25,303 bases of DNA, from NCBI GenBank assembly GCA_041653955.1, contig JBAZEH010000022.1:1-25303 (forward strand), in the 5' to 3' direction. The notes below the pieces were generated by a model. That model made no database searches, was not told the DNA's origin, and was given only the letters and a program-made list of their open reading frames with translations. The stretch's first letter is position 1; every line of letters begins with the position of its first letter. A program made the translations under genes and the position numbers. Source of the stretch: UBA1562 sp041653955 (lineage in GTDB: Bacteria; Omnitrophota; Gorgyraeia; Gygaellales; Profunditerraquicolaceae). Positions 1 to 7,798 of this stretch are shown here, piece by piece.

Positions 1-937
1 TCTCTGTAGCAAATACCCTACCGCTGCCTTTTAAGGCCTCGGCGAAACGGAAGGAGAATATCCCTGTGCCCGCGCCTATGTCAAGTATATCCATGCCGGG
101 CCTGATGTTAAGGGCTTTGATGATGCGGCTTGTGTTATAACCGGAAGAATATTCTTTTTCCATAGAGACTATATGTAACTTTACTGACTTTGCCTGTCTT
201 GAAATCATGCCTTGTTCTTCGGCCTGGATATCCCCTCCCTTACTTACCTCCCCCCCTACGGGAACGAATTCTACCGAGGCACTGCCTTTATCTACATCCA
301 CTACCAGAAAATGGAGACATGGAGATTGGGGATATCTTTTTAAGTAACAGGGCAGTGACCTTGACAGTATATGCCTGCCATCATTATCCTTAAGCGTGAG
401 GTATTGGAGGTTAGGGCCAAAGATATTCCTTACCTTGTTTTCGGCAAGAAAAGATATGGCCTTACCCCACTCAATATCTTCCTCGAACCAAGGCTGTTGG
501 TGCGTGAATACAAAGGCGTTATTGTACGGCCGGGAGCCTTTAAAGGCCTTCTTAAGCGCAGCGGTCTCTTTTTTGAAAGAGTTTTTATTATTATCTTCGG
601 TATAGATAAAAAGGTTGCCTTGGTATTCAAACGGCATTCTTGCGTCGCGGACCGGTATCCCTGTTTCGCCCAGTATGCGGCAGATCTCCTGCCAATCTGC
701 AACCATGGAGCTCTCTCCCGGTGCGTCTACCGTATCGGTAGAAACCAGCATAAAATCCGGGTTGTATTGTTTTGCTTTCTCTGCCAGGAGCGAATAGTCT
801 TCGGCCTTTAGGATGCCGAAATGCATGCAGCCTAAGACGATAAAACGAAAGCTGCCAGGTTCCCGGGCATTAAGACATAAAGGGGCCTTTAGGACGAAAA
901 AGGCGGAAAGCAGGAGTATAATAAGTCTGCTAGGCAT
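1..937 (-). CDS. Secreted metallophosphoesterase-like/methyltransferase fusion, third tandem copy (3' part cut by window edge)
   Basis: The reading frame is open from an ATG at 937 to the window edge, about 312 codons without a stop, so this is the N-terminal part of a gene. It starts 3 bases after the stop of the neighbouring paralogue. The N-terminus is a signal peptide (MPSRLIILLLSAFFVLKAPL, probable cut after LNA). A phosphoesterase-like region follows, with VLGCMHF and the acidic STDTVD, then FTHQQPWF and GPNLQYL. The truncated end enters a SAM-methyltransferase domain with the intact motif ILDIGAGTG. The central part (DNA 244-662) is almost identical to the next copy (1987-2405), whereas the first 80 or so codons and the inter-domain linker have diverged. 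Function is unknown. A class I methyltransferase motif behind an export signal is unusual, because SAM is a cytoplasmic metabolite. Confidence 0.85.
   Translation of the reverse strand, partial: MPSRLIILLLSAFFVLKAPLCLNAREPGSFRFIVLGCMHFGILKAEDYSLLAEKAKQYNPDFMLVSTDTVDAPGESSMVADWQEICRILGETGIPVRDARMPFEYQGNLFIYTEDNNKNSFKKETAALKKAFKGSRPYNNAFVFTHQQPWFEEDIEWGKAISFLAENKVRNIFGPNLQYLTLKDNDGRHILSRSLPCYLKRYPQSPCLHFLVVDVDKGSASVEFVPVGGEVSKGGDIQAEEQGMISRQAKSVKLHIVSMEKEYSSGYNTSRIIKALNIRPGMDILDIGAGTGIFSFRFAEALKGSGRVFATE
24..106. repeat. 83-base near-identical tract in the methyltransferase domain, copy 1 (pairs with 1776-1858)
   Basis: It differs from 1776-1858 at a single base. It codes for the glycine-rich SAM motif region. 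The offset (1752) is nine bases larger than for the 419-base tract, so a three-codon length difference lies in the diverged linker between the tracts. Confidence 0.8.
244..662. repeat. Near-identical 419-base direct repeat, copy 1 (pairs with 1987-2405)
   Basis: Aligned base by base, this block differs from 1987-2405 at only five positions (offset 1743 bases). It covers the middle of the phosphoesterase-like domain in two adjacent paralogues, while flanking sequence on both sides is clearly diverged. The sharp borders suggest gene conversion or a recent unequal exchange. Confidence 0.9.
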
Positions 938-940
938 AAG

Positions 941-2698
941 CTAAAGCTTCTTTTTGAATTCCAGAAAGAACCAATAGTTAGGAAAATCGTAACTTCTGAC
1001 GAACTCGTATCCGGCTGCCTTAAGGGTGGATATAATATTCCCCTCTCCTTCATAAAGAAACTCTGGCCTATAAACAACCCCTATCGCCCTGGTCAATAAT
1101 ATCCTATTGAGCACATTCAGGCGTATCTTAGCTGTATAAATGAGTTCTTTTATATCCAGGTCAAAGGTACCGGCAGCATCAAGAAAAACTATCAGCCATT
1201 TATCCCGGTGGAGGCCGAAAGGCAGCGCGCTGAACTGCTTAGGCACACAACCCCCGGTTTCCCCCATGGTTATCTCTTCTTTTGAATAATGGTCCATCAG
1301 GTCGTTAAAAAGCCACCTGTCAGAGAGCATCCCGTTGAACTCCTGCGTTATTCTTATGCGTATATCGGAAGGGACATCCTCACCCTTCCAGCCCCTGATA
1401 AAATCACGGGTCTCTTGGCTCAGCCTGCGAAAGATAGGGAACCCATTAGACACCAAAGAGAGTGAACGGACTACATCCTTGAAGTTACCAAATTCTAATT
1501 GAACAAACTGAACCCCGTCCATATGATTTATCATATATAAATGGCCCGCATCCTTCAGCGAAGACCATAGCCCCCTGAAATACTCTTCTGGATCACGCAG
1601 GTACTGATAAACCTCGGATATAAATATTATGTCGAATGTATGCTCTTTGTAAAACGGATCCAGGCCTTCCGGCCGTACCATTACCGGAAAGATATTCTTG
1701 TGTTCATTATTTTGCAACTTTTCTTCGATACGCCCTATCATATCCGGGTCCACATCCGTAGCAAATACTGTTCCTCTGCCTTTTAAGGCCTCGGCGAAAC
1801 GGAAGGAGAATATCCCTGTGCCCGCGCCTATATCAAGTATATCCATGCCGGGCCTGATCTTCATAGCCCTGACGATACGAGAAGGGTCTAAATAAATCAT
1901 TTTAAGAGGACCCGTGTAACCTTGCGACTTCATCCTCTCTTCCTGCCTGCCAGGAGAATCGACTTCTAGCGTTGAAAATGATGGCATTACCTCCCCCCCT
2001 ACAGGAACGAATTCTACCGAGGCACTGCCTTTATCTACATCCACTACCAGAAAATGGAGACATGGGGATTGGGGATATCTTTTTAAGTAACAGGGCAGTG
2101 ACCTTGACAGTATATGCCTGCCATCATTATCTTTAAGCGTAAGGTATTGGAGGTTAGGGCCAAAGATATTCCTTACCTTGTTTTCGGCAAGAAAAGATAT
2201 GGCCTTACCCCACTCAATATCTTCCTCGAACCAAGGCTGTTGGTGCGTGAATACAAAGGCGTTATTGTACGGCCGGGAGCCTTTAAAGGCCTTCTTAAGC
2301 GCAGCGGTCTCTTTTTTGAAAGAGTTTTTATTGTTATCTTCGGTATAGATAAAAAGGTTGCCTTGGTATTCAAACGGCATTCTTGCGTCGCGGACCGGTA
2401 TCCCTAATTTATATATGGAACGCTGGAATTCTATTAACAATGGTTCCGCGGTTTTCTCTGCATGAAAATCAGGAGTATCAGGGTAAAATAATATAAAATC
2501 AGGATTATATCTCTTAACCTTTTCTGCTACCAACCTATAATCTTCTGGAGTAAACATGCCAAAAGGGTTAAAAGCAGCTAGGTGCAAGCACCCCAGCACG
2601 ATAAAACGGAAAGATCCGGGTTCCCCGGCATAAACACAGAGAGGCGCCTTAATGAGAAAAAAGGCAGATAAAAGCAGGGTAATGAACCTGTTAGGCAT
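941..2698 (-). CDS. Secreted metallophosphoesterase-like/SAM-methyltransferase fusion, second tandem copy
   Basis: A 585-residue protein. Residues 1-24 form a signal peptide ending VYA, then GEPG. Residues 30-235 resemble a calcineurin-type phosphoesterase with altered metal ligands: VLGCLHL stands where D-x-H is expected, YPDTPD where GDxxD is expected, FTHQQPWF keeps a histidine, and GPNLQ replaces the usual GHxH. Residues 280-400 are a Rossmann methyltransferase domain with ILDIGAGTG (287-295), acidic FATDVDP and FDIIFISEVYQYL. A conserved third region (about 430-490) includes TRDFIRGWKGED and SDRWLFNDLM and is shared with the 2702-4432 paralogue. The ATG lies 3 bases after the stop of that paralogue. 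No exact function is recognised. The degenerate metal site suggests binding rather than phosphoesterase catalysis, which is inference. Confidence 0.88.
   Translation of the reverse strand: MPNRFITLLLSAFFLIKAPLCVYAGEPGSFRFIVLGCLHLAAFNPFGMFTPEDYRLVAEKVKRYNPDFILFYPDTPDFHAEKTAEPLLIEFQRSIYKLGIPVRDARMPFEYQGNLFIYTEDNNKNSFKKETAALKKAFKGSRPYNNAFVFTHQQPWFEEDIEWGKAISFLAENKVRNIFGPNLQYLTLKDNDGRHILSRSLPCYLKRYPQSPCLHFLVVDVDKGSASVEFVPVGGEVMPSFSTLEVDSPGRQEERMKSQGYTGPLKMIYLDPSRIVRAMKIRPGMDILDIGAGTGIFSFRFAEALKGRGTVFATDVDPDMIGRIEEKLQNNEHKNIFPVMVRPEGLDPFYKEHTFDIIFISEVYQYLRDPEEYFRGLWSSLKDAGHLYMINHMDGVQFVQLEFGNFKDVVRSLSLVSNGFPIFRRLSQETRDFIRGWKGEDVPSDIRIRITQEFNGMLSDRWLFNDLMDHYSKEEITMGETGGCVPKQFSALPFGLHRDKWLIVFLDAAGTFDLDIKELIYTAKIRLNVLNRILLTRAIGVVYRPEFLYEGEGNIISTLKAAGYEFVRSYDFPNYWFFLEFKKKL
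1293..1428. repeat. 136-base similar tract shared with 3054-3189
   Basis: Nine differences in 136 bases against 3054-3189 without gaps. It codes for the TRDFIRGWKGED to SDRWLFNDLM region of the second paralogue. Surrounding C-terminal DNA is much less alike. Confidence 0.75.
1776..1858. repeat. 83-base near-identical tract in the methyltransferase domain, copy 2 (pairs with 24-106)
   Basis: The partner of 24-106, with one substitution, covering the SAM-binding motif I of the second tandem copy. Confidence 0.8.
1987..2405. repeat. Near-identical 419-base direct repeat, copy 2 (pairs with 244-662)
   Basis: The partner of 244-662; the five substitutions are scattered and no gap is needed. The identity stops abruptly after GGTATCCCT, where the two genes become unlike. 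Confidence 0.9.
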
Positions 2699-2701
2699 AA
2701 G

Positions 2702-4432
2702 TTAAGGCTTCTTTCTAAACTCCAAAAAATAGTACTCCTTTAGGAAATCGTGGCTTTTTACTAACTCATAGCCGGCCGCCTTAAGGGTAGACATAGTCTT
2801 GTCTTTTAAATATGCGCGGTCTATCGTCCTGGTAATCCCGAATGCCTTAGTAAGTATAGTGCTGTTAAATATACGTAGCTGTCTTTTATCAATATCGGTG
2901 ATTGCCTTCCTGTTTTTGTCGGCTACTCCGGATATATCAAGAAATACGAGCAGCCATTTATCCCACTTGAGGTTGTACGGGAAAGCCCCAAACCGGGCAG
3001 CTTCCTGATGCCCGCCGAGTCTAACAGCTATATCTTCTTTGGCACCATAATACTCCATCAGGTCGTTAAAAAGCCACCTGTCTGAAAGCATCCCGTTGAA
3101 CTCCTGCGTTATCCTTATGCGCATATCGGAAGGGATGTCCTCACCCTTCCAGCCCCTGATAAAATCACGAGTCTTCTGGCTCAGCCTGCTAAAGACCGGA
3201 AAATCATCCCCCCTAGATGACAGGACCCTGGCTACCTGCTTAAAGTCTCCAAATTCCAGTTCTCCGATATCGGAGGTGTTAACAGGATTTATTATATACA
3301 ATCTGCCCGCATCCTTAAGCGAAGGCCTTAGCTGGCGGAAATAAGATTCGGGATCTTCTATGCACAGGTATGTTTCGCACAGGAATATGATGTCAAAGGC
3401 GTGCTCCTTATAGAAGTGGTCAAGGCCGTTGGGAGTAACCAACACCGGTGAGATATTGCTTAAACCGGCATCCTTTATCTTGTTTTGCATATGGGCGATC
3501 ATCTCAGGGTCTATCTCTGTGGCAAAAACGCTCCCCTTACCCTTTAATGCCTCGGCAAAAGGAAAGGCAAATACCCCTGTACCGGCCCCTATATCAAGTA
3601 TATCCATGCCTGGTTTAATATGAAGGGCCTTTAATATGGGGGGCGGGCTTAATAAAGACCATCTTTCTGATGTTGTTAGAACATGGGATTTAATAAGTGC
3701 TTCTTGCCTATCGCGATGTTTATCATCCGTATTCTTTATAGTAACGAATTCTATCGAAGATCCGTGCTTATACGTATCTACCAGAAGAAAATGCATACAA
3801 GGTGATCCGGAACGCCTGTGGAAATAGCACGGCAGAGATCTTGAAACCACACAGACGCCATTCTTGTATCCCAGCGTAAGATATTGGAGGTTGGGGCCGA
3901 ATATACCTGCTATCTTATTCTCCCTGAGTGATGCGACAGGGCCTGACCAGTCAAGAGAATCATCAAACCAGGGTGACTGTTGTGTAAACGCAAAGGCATT
4001 GTCGTATGATCTGTTTTTTGCGCAGGACCTCCTTAAAGAATGTAGCTCGCTTTCTAAAGAACGCTTGAACAGACCATGGCCGGGGAATATAAAAAGGTTG
4101 CCTTTATATTCAAAAGAACTGCTGCCATGCTTTAATGGTATCCCCGTTTTATTCATCAAACGGTAAAATTCCTGCCAGCCTACCGGTATAATCTCCTCCC
4201 CGGGGGCATCTACCGTATCAGAGAGTACTAATACGAAATCCGGATCACGCTCTTTTATCCTCTGCGCTATCAAGGAATATTCTCCGGGACCCAGCATAGC
4301 CAGATGCATACACCCGACCACTGCAAAACGCACAGGGCTGGTTTTATCTTGCGCGCAAACAGATAGCCGCATTATGGTGGTTGATAAAAATATGGTGAAG
4401 ATAATACTTGCAACCTTATTGCGCATGGACAT
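2702..4432 (-). CDS. Secreted metallophosphoesterase-like/SAM-methyltransferase fusion, first tandem copy
   Basis: A 576-residue paralogue of the 941-2698 gene and the most diverged of the three. The signal peptide runs to SVCA (about residue 27). The phosphoesterase-like part has VVGCMHL (38-44) and LSDTVD (70-75), followed by FTQQSPWF, where the histidine kept in the other copies is glutamine, and GPNLQYL. The methyltransferase part has ILDIGAGTG (278-286), FATEIDP and FDIIFLCETYL. The C-terminal third shares TRDFIRGWKGED and a nearly identical 136-base DNA tract with its neighbour. The start is ATG at 4432, four bases after the preceding stop; a second ATG at 4426 is equally possible, and neither has a clear Shine-Dalgarno sequence. 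No specific substrate can be assigned. Confidence 0.87.
   Translation of the reverse strand: MSMRNKVASIIFTIFLSTTIMRLSVCAQDKTSPVRFAVVGCMHLAMLGPGEYSLIAQRIKERDPDFVLVLSDTVDAPGEEIIPVGWQEFYRLMNKTGIPLKHGSSSFEYKGNLFIFPGHGLFKRSLESELHSLRRSCAKNRSYDNAFAFTQQSPWFDDSLDWSGPVASLRENKIAGIFGPNLQYLTLGYKNGVCVVSRSLPCYFHRRSGSPCMHFLLVDTYKHGSSIEFVTIKNTDDKHRDRQEALIKSHVLTTSERWSLLSPPPILKALHIKPGMDILDIGAGTGVFAFPFAEALKGKGSVFATEIDPEMIAHMQNKIKDAGLSNISPVLVTPNGLDHFYKEHAFDIIFLCETYLCIEDPESYFRQLRPSLKDAGRLYIINPVNTSDIGELEFGDFKQVARVLSSRGDDFPVFSRLSQKTRDFIRGWKGEDIPSDMRIRITQEFNGMLSDRWLFNDLMEYYGAKEDIAVRLGGHQEAARFGAFPYNLKWDKWLLVFLDISGVADKNRKAITDIDKRQLRIFNSTILTKAFGITRTIDRAYLKDKTMSTLKAAGYELVKSHDFLKEYYFLEFRKKP
3054..3189. repeat. 136-base similar tract shared with 1293-1428
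   Basis: The partner of 1293-1428 in the first paralogue. Most differences are silent or conservative, so both strong selection and partial gene conversion are possible. Confidence 0.75.
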
Positions 4433-4436
4433 TTAT

Positions 4437-5480
4437 TTAAAATGTGAGCCCTGATCTTGCAGCTATCTTTTTTATATATTTCTCCTGAGGCGCAAAACGA
4501 TTGGTAGAATAGATCGGAAAATATTTTCTCAAGCCTGCTGGGGTGCCGTCATGGACAGTAATAGCGTTAGCCCCTGCCATCAAGCCTAAAAATTGGCCGC
4601 CCTTTCCGGCCTTCTCCAGAGAACTAGTGCTAGGTATTAATAGCCACGGATAGACAATCCTCATCAGCGCCATATAATTCAAGGCGATGCCAAGATCTCC
4701 GGCAGGTTCATCTTTATAATTAGAACTCTCCCCTGGGATAAATACCGAAGAGCTCGCCATAGTCAGCTTGAATTTAGATATAAGCAACAAATCTTCGGCT
4801 AAATCTTTTATACCCTGGCCCGGCAGGCCTATTATGTTTCCCGTGCCGACATCAAACCCCAGCTCAATCAACATTTCAATACAAGCGATACGCTCCTCTA
4901 ATGAGCTGTCTGGTTTTATTTTCTTGTAAAGAACCGGATTTGATGTCTCAAACTTAAGGATGTACCTGTCCGCTCCTGAATCCCGTAGCTGCTTGTACTG
5001 TTTATGGCTCAAGTCTCCCAGGCAAAGTATAACGGTCAAATCATGAAATCTTTGTTTTATGCCGCTGACACACCTGCAAATATGGTCCACATATTTCTGC
5101 GACCTGTTTTCCCCTGACTGTATAAGGATGACCCGCCTTTTTCTGCCGTATATGTGCCCGGCTATCTCCATAAATTCCTTATAACCGATAACATACTTTT
5201 TCCCGCCATTTGCATAAGAATTTATGTTGCAGAAATTACATTGCCTCTGACAGATATTGGATACTTCTATCACGCTCCTTATTTCAGCTTCTCCTGTGGG
5301 AAAGCATTCCCTAAGCCTCTGTCTGGCTAGTTTAAACAACTCCTTACTTTCTTTGCCCTTAAACAATATCGCTTCACAAAGCAAATCTTTCGAAAGACTC
5401 CCTTCGGCAATATTTTGTAAAACAAACCTTTTGTTAAATTTAGGCATCTTATTAACCTGGCGAGATTGGGCTGTTCTCAT
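4437..5480 (-). CDS. Radical SAM enzyme of the HydE/PylB (biotin-synthase-like) group
   Basis: A 347-residue radical SAM protein. The [4Fe-4S]-SAM motif is CQRQCNFC (Cys77, Cys81, Cys84). It matches the HydE/PylB branch in several places: ILIQSGE after the cluster loop, ILCLGDLS, the SGADRYILKFETSNP segment, and VGTGNIIGLPGQ (known family features). HydE helps build the [FeFe]-hydrogenase cofactor and PylB rearranges lysine to methylornithine; neither hydrogenase nor pyrrolysine genes are nearby, so a different small substrate is likely. The ATG overlaps the stop of the upstream radical SAM gene by four bases, suggesting coupled translation. A second ATG at codon 12 is an alternative start. 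The family call is firm; the reaction is unknown. Confidence 0.88.
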   Translation of the reverse strand: MRTAQSRQVNKMPKFNKRFVLQNIAEGSLSKDLLCEAILFKGKESKELFKLARQRLRECFPTGEAEIRSVIEVSNICQRQCNFCNINSYANGGKKYVIGYKEFMEIAGHIYGRKRRVILIQSGENRSQKYVDHICRCVSGIKQRFHDLTVILCLGDLSHKQYKQLRDSGADRYILKFETSNPVLYKKIKPDSSLEERIACIEMLIELGFDVGTGNIIGLPGQGIKDLAEDLLLISKFKLTMASSSVFIPGESSNYKDEPAGDLGIALNYMALMRIVYPWLLIPSTSSLEKAGKGGQFLGLMAGANAITVHDGTPAGLRKYFPIYSTNRFAPQEKYIKKIAARSGLTF

Positions 5481-6925
5481 GCCGGACTATACAGCCTATG
5501 GCAAACGGCTTTCTTTATTCCAAGCAAACACAACACTACTCTTGCGCCGCTGCATAATCGTTTGAAGTCATTGACGCTGCGGATCCTTCCGAGATGTTTT
5601 AAAATAGTTCTAGGATGAAAATAAAATCTTTGATATGCACTGCGCTGAATACGTTTCAAATGCCGGAAATCATTATAGGCCAACGGCACAAGAACTCTCC
5701 CTCCAAAGTCATATTGCGAGAAATCGCACGACTCCGTTAAATAGCCTTCATTCTTAAACTCGCTGCGCTCATTTGGCCACTTTGCGATGAAAAGTTGAAC
5801 ATAATCAATCCCGGCATGGCAGGCGAATGAAACACTGTTATAAACGTCTTTTGGCTTCTCCCCAGGCAACCCCATCATAAATGATCCGGTAACTTCTATG
5901 CCCTCATTCCTGCACCAGAAAACAGCATCTCTTATCTGTTGGCCCGTAATTCCTTTATTCACGCTCTTCAGTAGGCTTTCATTAGTACTTTCTATGCCAA
6001 AAAGTATATTCCAGCATCCTAACCGTTTCATTACGGAAAGAGACTCTGGGTTTACCTTATCGACCCTGGATAAGCATGACCATCTTGTGTTAATTTTGTT
6101 CTTCTTGAATTCCGATTCCAACAACAACAACCAATCTTTATCCGTATTAAATTGCTGCCCGAGAAATTGAATTTCCTTACAAGCATATCTTTCCCGGGCA
6201 TAGACTATCTCTTCGGCGATCTTTCCGGGAGATTTTGTCCTGAATGGTTCTCCATTTGAGTTGCCATCCTGGCAAAAGATACATTTACCCCATAGGCAAC
6301 CCCTTGTTTCAAATATCGGATAGGGCCCGGTATTCTTATACCTGTGCGGTACAATGGAGTACCTGCTTAAACCGATCAAGCTCCAGTCCGGGAATCCAAT
6401 CCTGTCTATATTATCCGTTATCCTTACTCCGGTAAAAACAACTTCCTCCTTATTTTTATAAAGCAGGCCTCCTATGCCTGCGGGGTCCGCTTGCCTGTTT
6501 TTAGCGAGCGTTCTCATCAAATCCAACATAGTCTCTTCGGGGTCTCCTGCTATGTGGTAATCGATGCAGCCGTCTCCACGAAGATGCCTGCGGATGAATT
6601 CCGTGTCCTGCCTGCCAAAAGAAACAATTGTGCTATTAACACGGGACTTTTTAAGTCTCTGTATCAACGATAAAGCTGTCATTACCGGCACACACCTGTT
6701 AACCTCTGAAAGCGGCACCGCTATTACATCAGGCCCGTAATCTTTAACTTCGGAGACTATCGCTTCGAATGAAATATTCTCAAGAAAAGCATCGAGGACC
6801 CTGACATCAACCCCCCCATTTCTGATATAAGTTGCCGTGGAGACAGTAAGGCAGGGGAATGGCCTGGGGTTCACACCCATACTGCCCTTTTCGTTTAACG
6901 CAGGTAAAATAAATAATACTCTCAT
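5477..6925 (-). CDS. B12-binding-type radical SAM protein
   Basis: A 482-residue protein with a cobalamin-binding-like Rossmann region at about 1-140 (MRVLFILPALN, RVLDAFLENISF, PDVIAVPLSE, AGDPEETMLDL). A radical SAM core follows at about 200-400. The cysteine loop is CLWGKCIFC (Cys210, Cys215, Cys218), which is C-x4-C-x2-C, one residue longer than the usual spacing. Downstream elements include LFGIESTNESLLKSVNKG and GSFMMGLPGE. The C-terminal tail (QRFYFHPRTILKHL) is the aromatic/RP-type tail seen on BchE-like B12 radical SAM proteins. Members of this class methylate unactivated carbons or form rings; the substrate here is not evident. Its stop overlaps the start of the HydE-like gene by four bases. 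Confidence 0.88.
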   Translation of the reverse strand: MRVLFILPALNEKGSMGVNPRPFPCLTVSTATYIRNGGVDVRVLDAFLENISFEAIVSEVKDYGPDVIAVPLSEVNRCVPVMTALSLIQRLKKSRVNSTIVSFGRQDTEFIRRHLRGDGCIDYHIAGDPEETMLDLMRTLAKNRQADPAGIGGLLYKNKEEVVFTGVRITDNIDRIGFPDWSLIGLSRYSIVPHRYKNTGPYPIFETRGCLWGKCIFCQDGNSNGEPFRTKSPGKIAEEIVYARERYACKEIQFLGQQFNTDKDWLLLLESEFKKNKINTRWSCLSRVDKVNPESLSVMKRLGCWNILFGIESTNESLLKSVNKGITGQQIRDAVFWCRNEGIEVTGSFMMGLPGEKPKDVYNSVSFACHAGIDYVQLFIAKWPNERSEFKNEGYLTESCDFSQYDFGGRVLVPLAYNDFRHLKRIQRSAYQRFYFHPRTILKHLGRIRSVNDFKRLCSGARVVLCLLGIKKAVCHRLYSPA

Positions 6926-6956
6926 GCCGAATATTTCGATATCTTTGGGAATCCGC

Positions 6957-7700
6957 TTATTCCGTTATATCAACGCCCGCAATATCTGTATTTTCTGCTC
7001 TTATCGCCCCCCCCTGATTATATTCCAGCATCAACGGAGGAAGGTCTCTCCCCGGATAGCTTACCATGGCAAATATATAAATATCTCCCGATCCCCGGGG
7101 CACTTTCAAAGAATATTCTCCGGGTCCGGAGACGAGTAAAGAATTAACAAGTTTACCTAATTTATCCCGCGGCGCAGTTCTAGCTATTATGTTGATCTTT
7201 TGGCCTTCTTCAAAGCCAGGATATACCAACCTTCCAGAAATATTAACTGTCGGGCCCTGGTAGGTAGACATAGCCGCACTCGGCGGGAATTCATTGACTA
7301 TCATATTTATATCGTTGATATCCGAAGAACCGACTATCAACGGATTCATCAAATATGCTCCCATCCTAAGAGAAGAGCTGGTAAAACCCATGGAACTATT
7401 GCCGGTTGCTGATAAATACACGGGCCCGGTATTCGGGCTTACTCTCAAAATATATTCTCCTGGGCCCGCAATATTTACTGAAGCAATAGGAAGATAAGCG
7501 GGGCCTGGACTAGCCTTGGCATTCACCGTTATCTCATCGCTCCCCCTGCAATCAGGACAAATAACCTCGCCCGAGATATTCACTGTAACATTGCCTACTG
7601 CCGATCCCGGATCATCTCCTTGCGCCAAACACTCTGCAAAAACAGATAGCGATACCAAGAATGCGCAAACAAAAAAAGCTAAAACTAAATTCCTCCTCAT
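6957..7700 (-). CDS. Secreted protein with two tandem about 98-residue beta-type repeats
   Basis: With the ATG at 7700 the protein has 247 residues. That start is chosen over an in-frame ATG at 7727 because it has a near-consensus ribosome binding site (AAGGAGGT, 5 bases upstream) and gives a compact signal peptide (MRRNLVLAFFVCAFLVSLSV, likely cut near FAECLAQ; no proper lipobox). The mature part is two homologous units, about 38-136 and 150-247. Each begins with TVNISG, has a central GPGEY-x-L-x-V, continues with a Y-[LI]-x-A/F strand and ends in a D-I-x-x-[IV]-x-[MI] segment. The alternating pattern suggests beta-sandwich domains of the carboxypeptidase-regulatory or invasin kind (inference). 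A CPDC pair (Cys48, Cys51) occurs only in repeat 1. No enzyme motif is seen; a structural or binding role outside the cytoplasm is likely. Confidence 0.8.
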   Translation of the reverse strand: MRRNLVLAFFVCAFLVSLSVFAECLAQGDDPGSAVGNVTVNISGEVICPDCRGSDEITVNAKASPGPAYLPIASVNIAGPGEYILRVSPNTGPVYLSATGNSSMGFTSSSLRMGAYLMNPLIVGSSDINDINMIVNEFPPSAAMSTYQGPTVNISGRLVYPGFEEGQKINIIARTAPRDKLGKLVNSLLVSGPGEYSLKVPRGSGDIYIFAMVSYPGRDLPPLMLEYNQGGAIRAENTDIAGVDITE

Positions 7701-7705
7701 TCCAT

Positions 7706-7713
7706 ACCTCCTT
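7706..7713 (-). promoter_or_regulatory. Strong ribosome binding site for the secreted repeat protein
   Basis: On the minus strand the bases read AAGGAGGT, five bases before the ATG at 7700. It is the best Shine-Dalgarno match seen at any start in the window; most other starts have weak or no such site. It fixes the start codon and suggests the secreted protein is made in larger amounts than its neighbours. Confidence 0.75.
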
Positions 7714-7798
7714 CTTAACGTTACCATCTATCTTAAGCCATCAAAAAGACTATATACCGCTTAACCTACGCACAGCGACTCCTGCGAACCTGTCAAAT

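Noticed and set aside
371..811. Plus-strand open frame of 146 codons, with a 97-codon near-identical partner at 2114-2407
   Set aside because: It is antisense to the duplicated phosphoesterase-like coding region; its apparent duplication is a by-product of the 419-base repeat. The minus-strand frames have signal peptides, conserved domains and paralogue support.
7750..7798. Possible promoter between the methyltransferase and the secreted repeat protein (TTGACA just after the stop)
   Set aside because: No -10-like hexamer lies at 16-18 bases; the nearest TATAGT is about 36 bases away, so the pair does not form a normal promoter.
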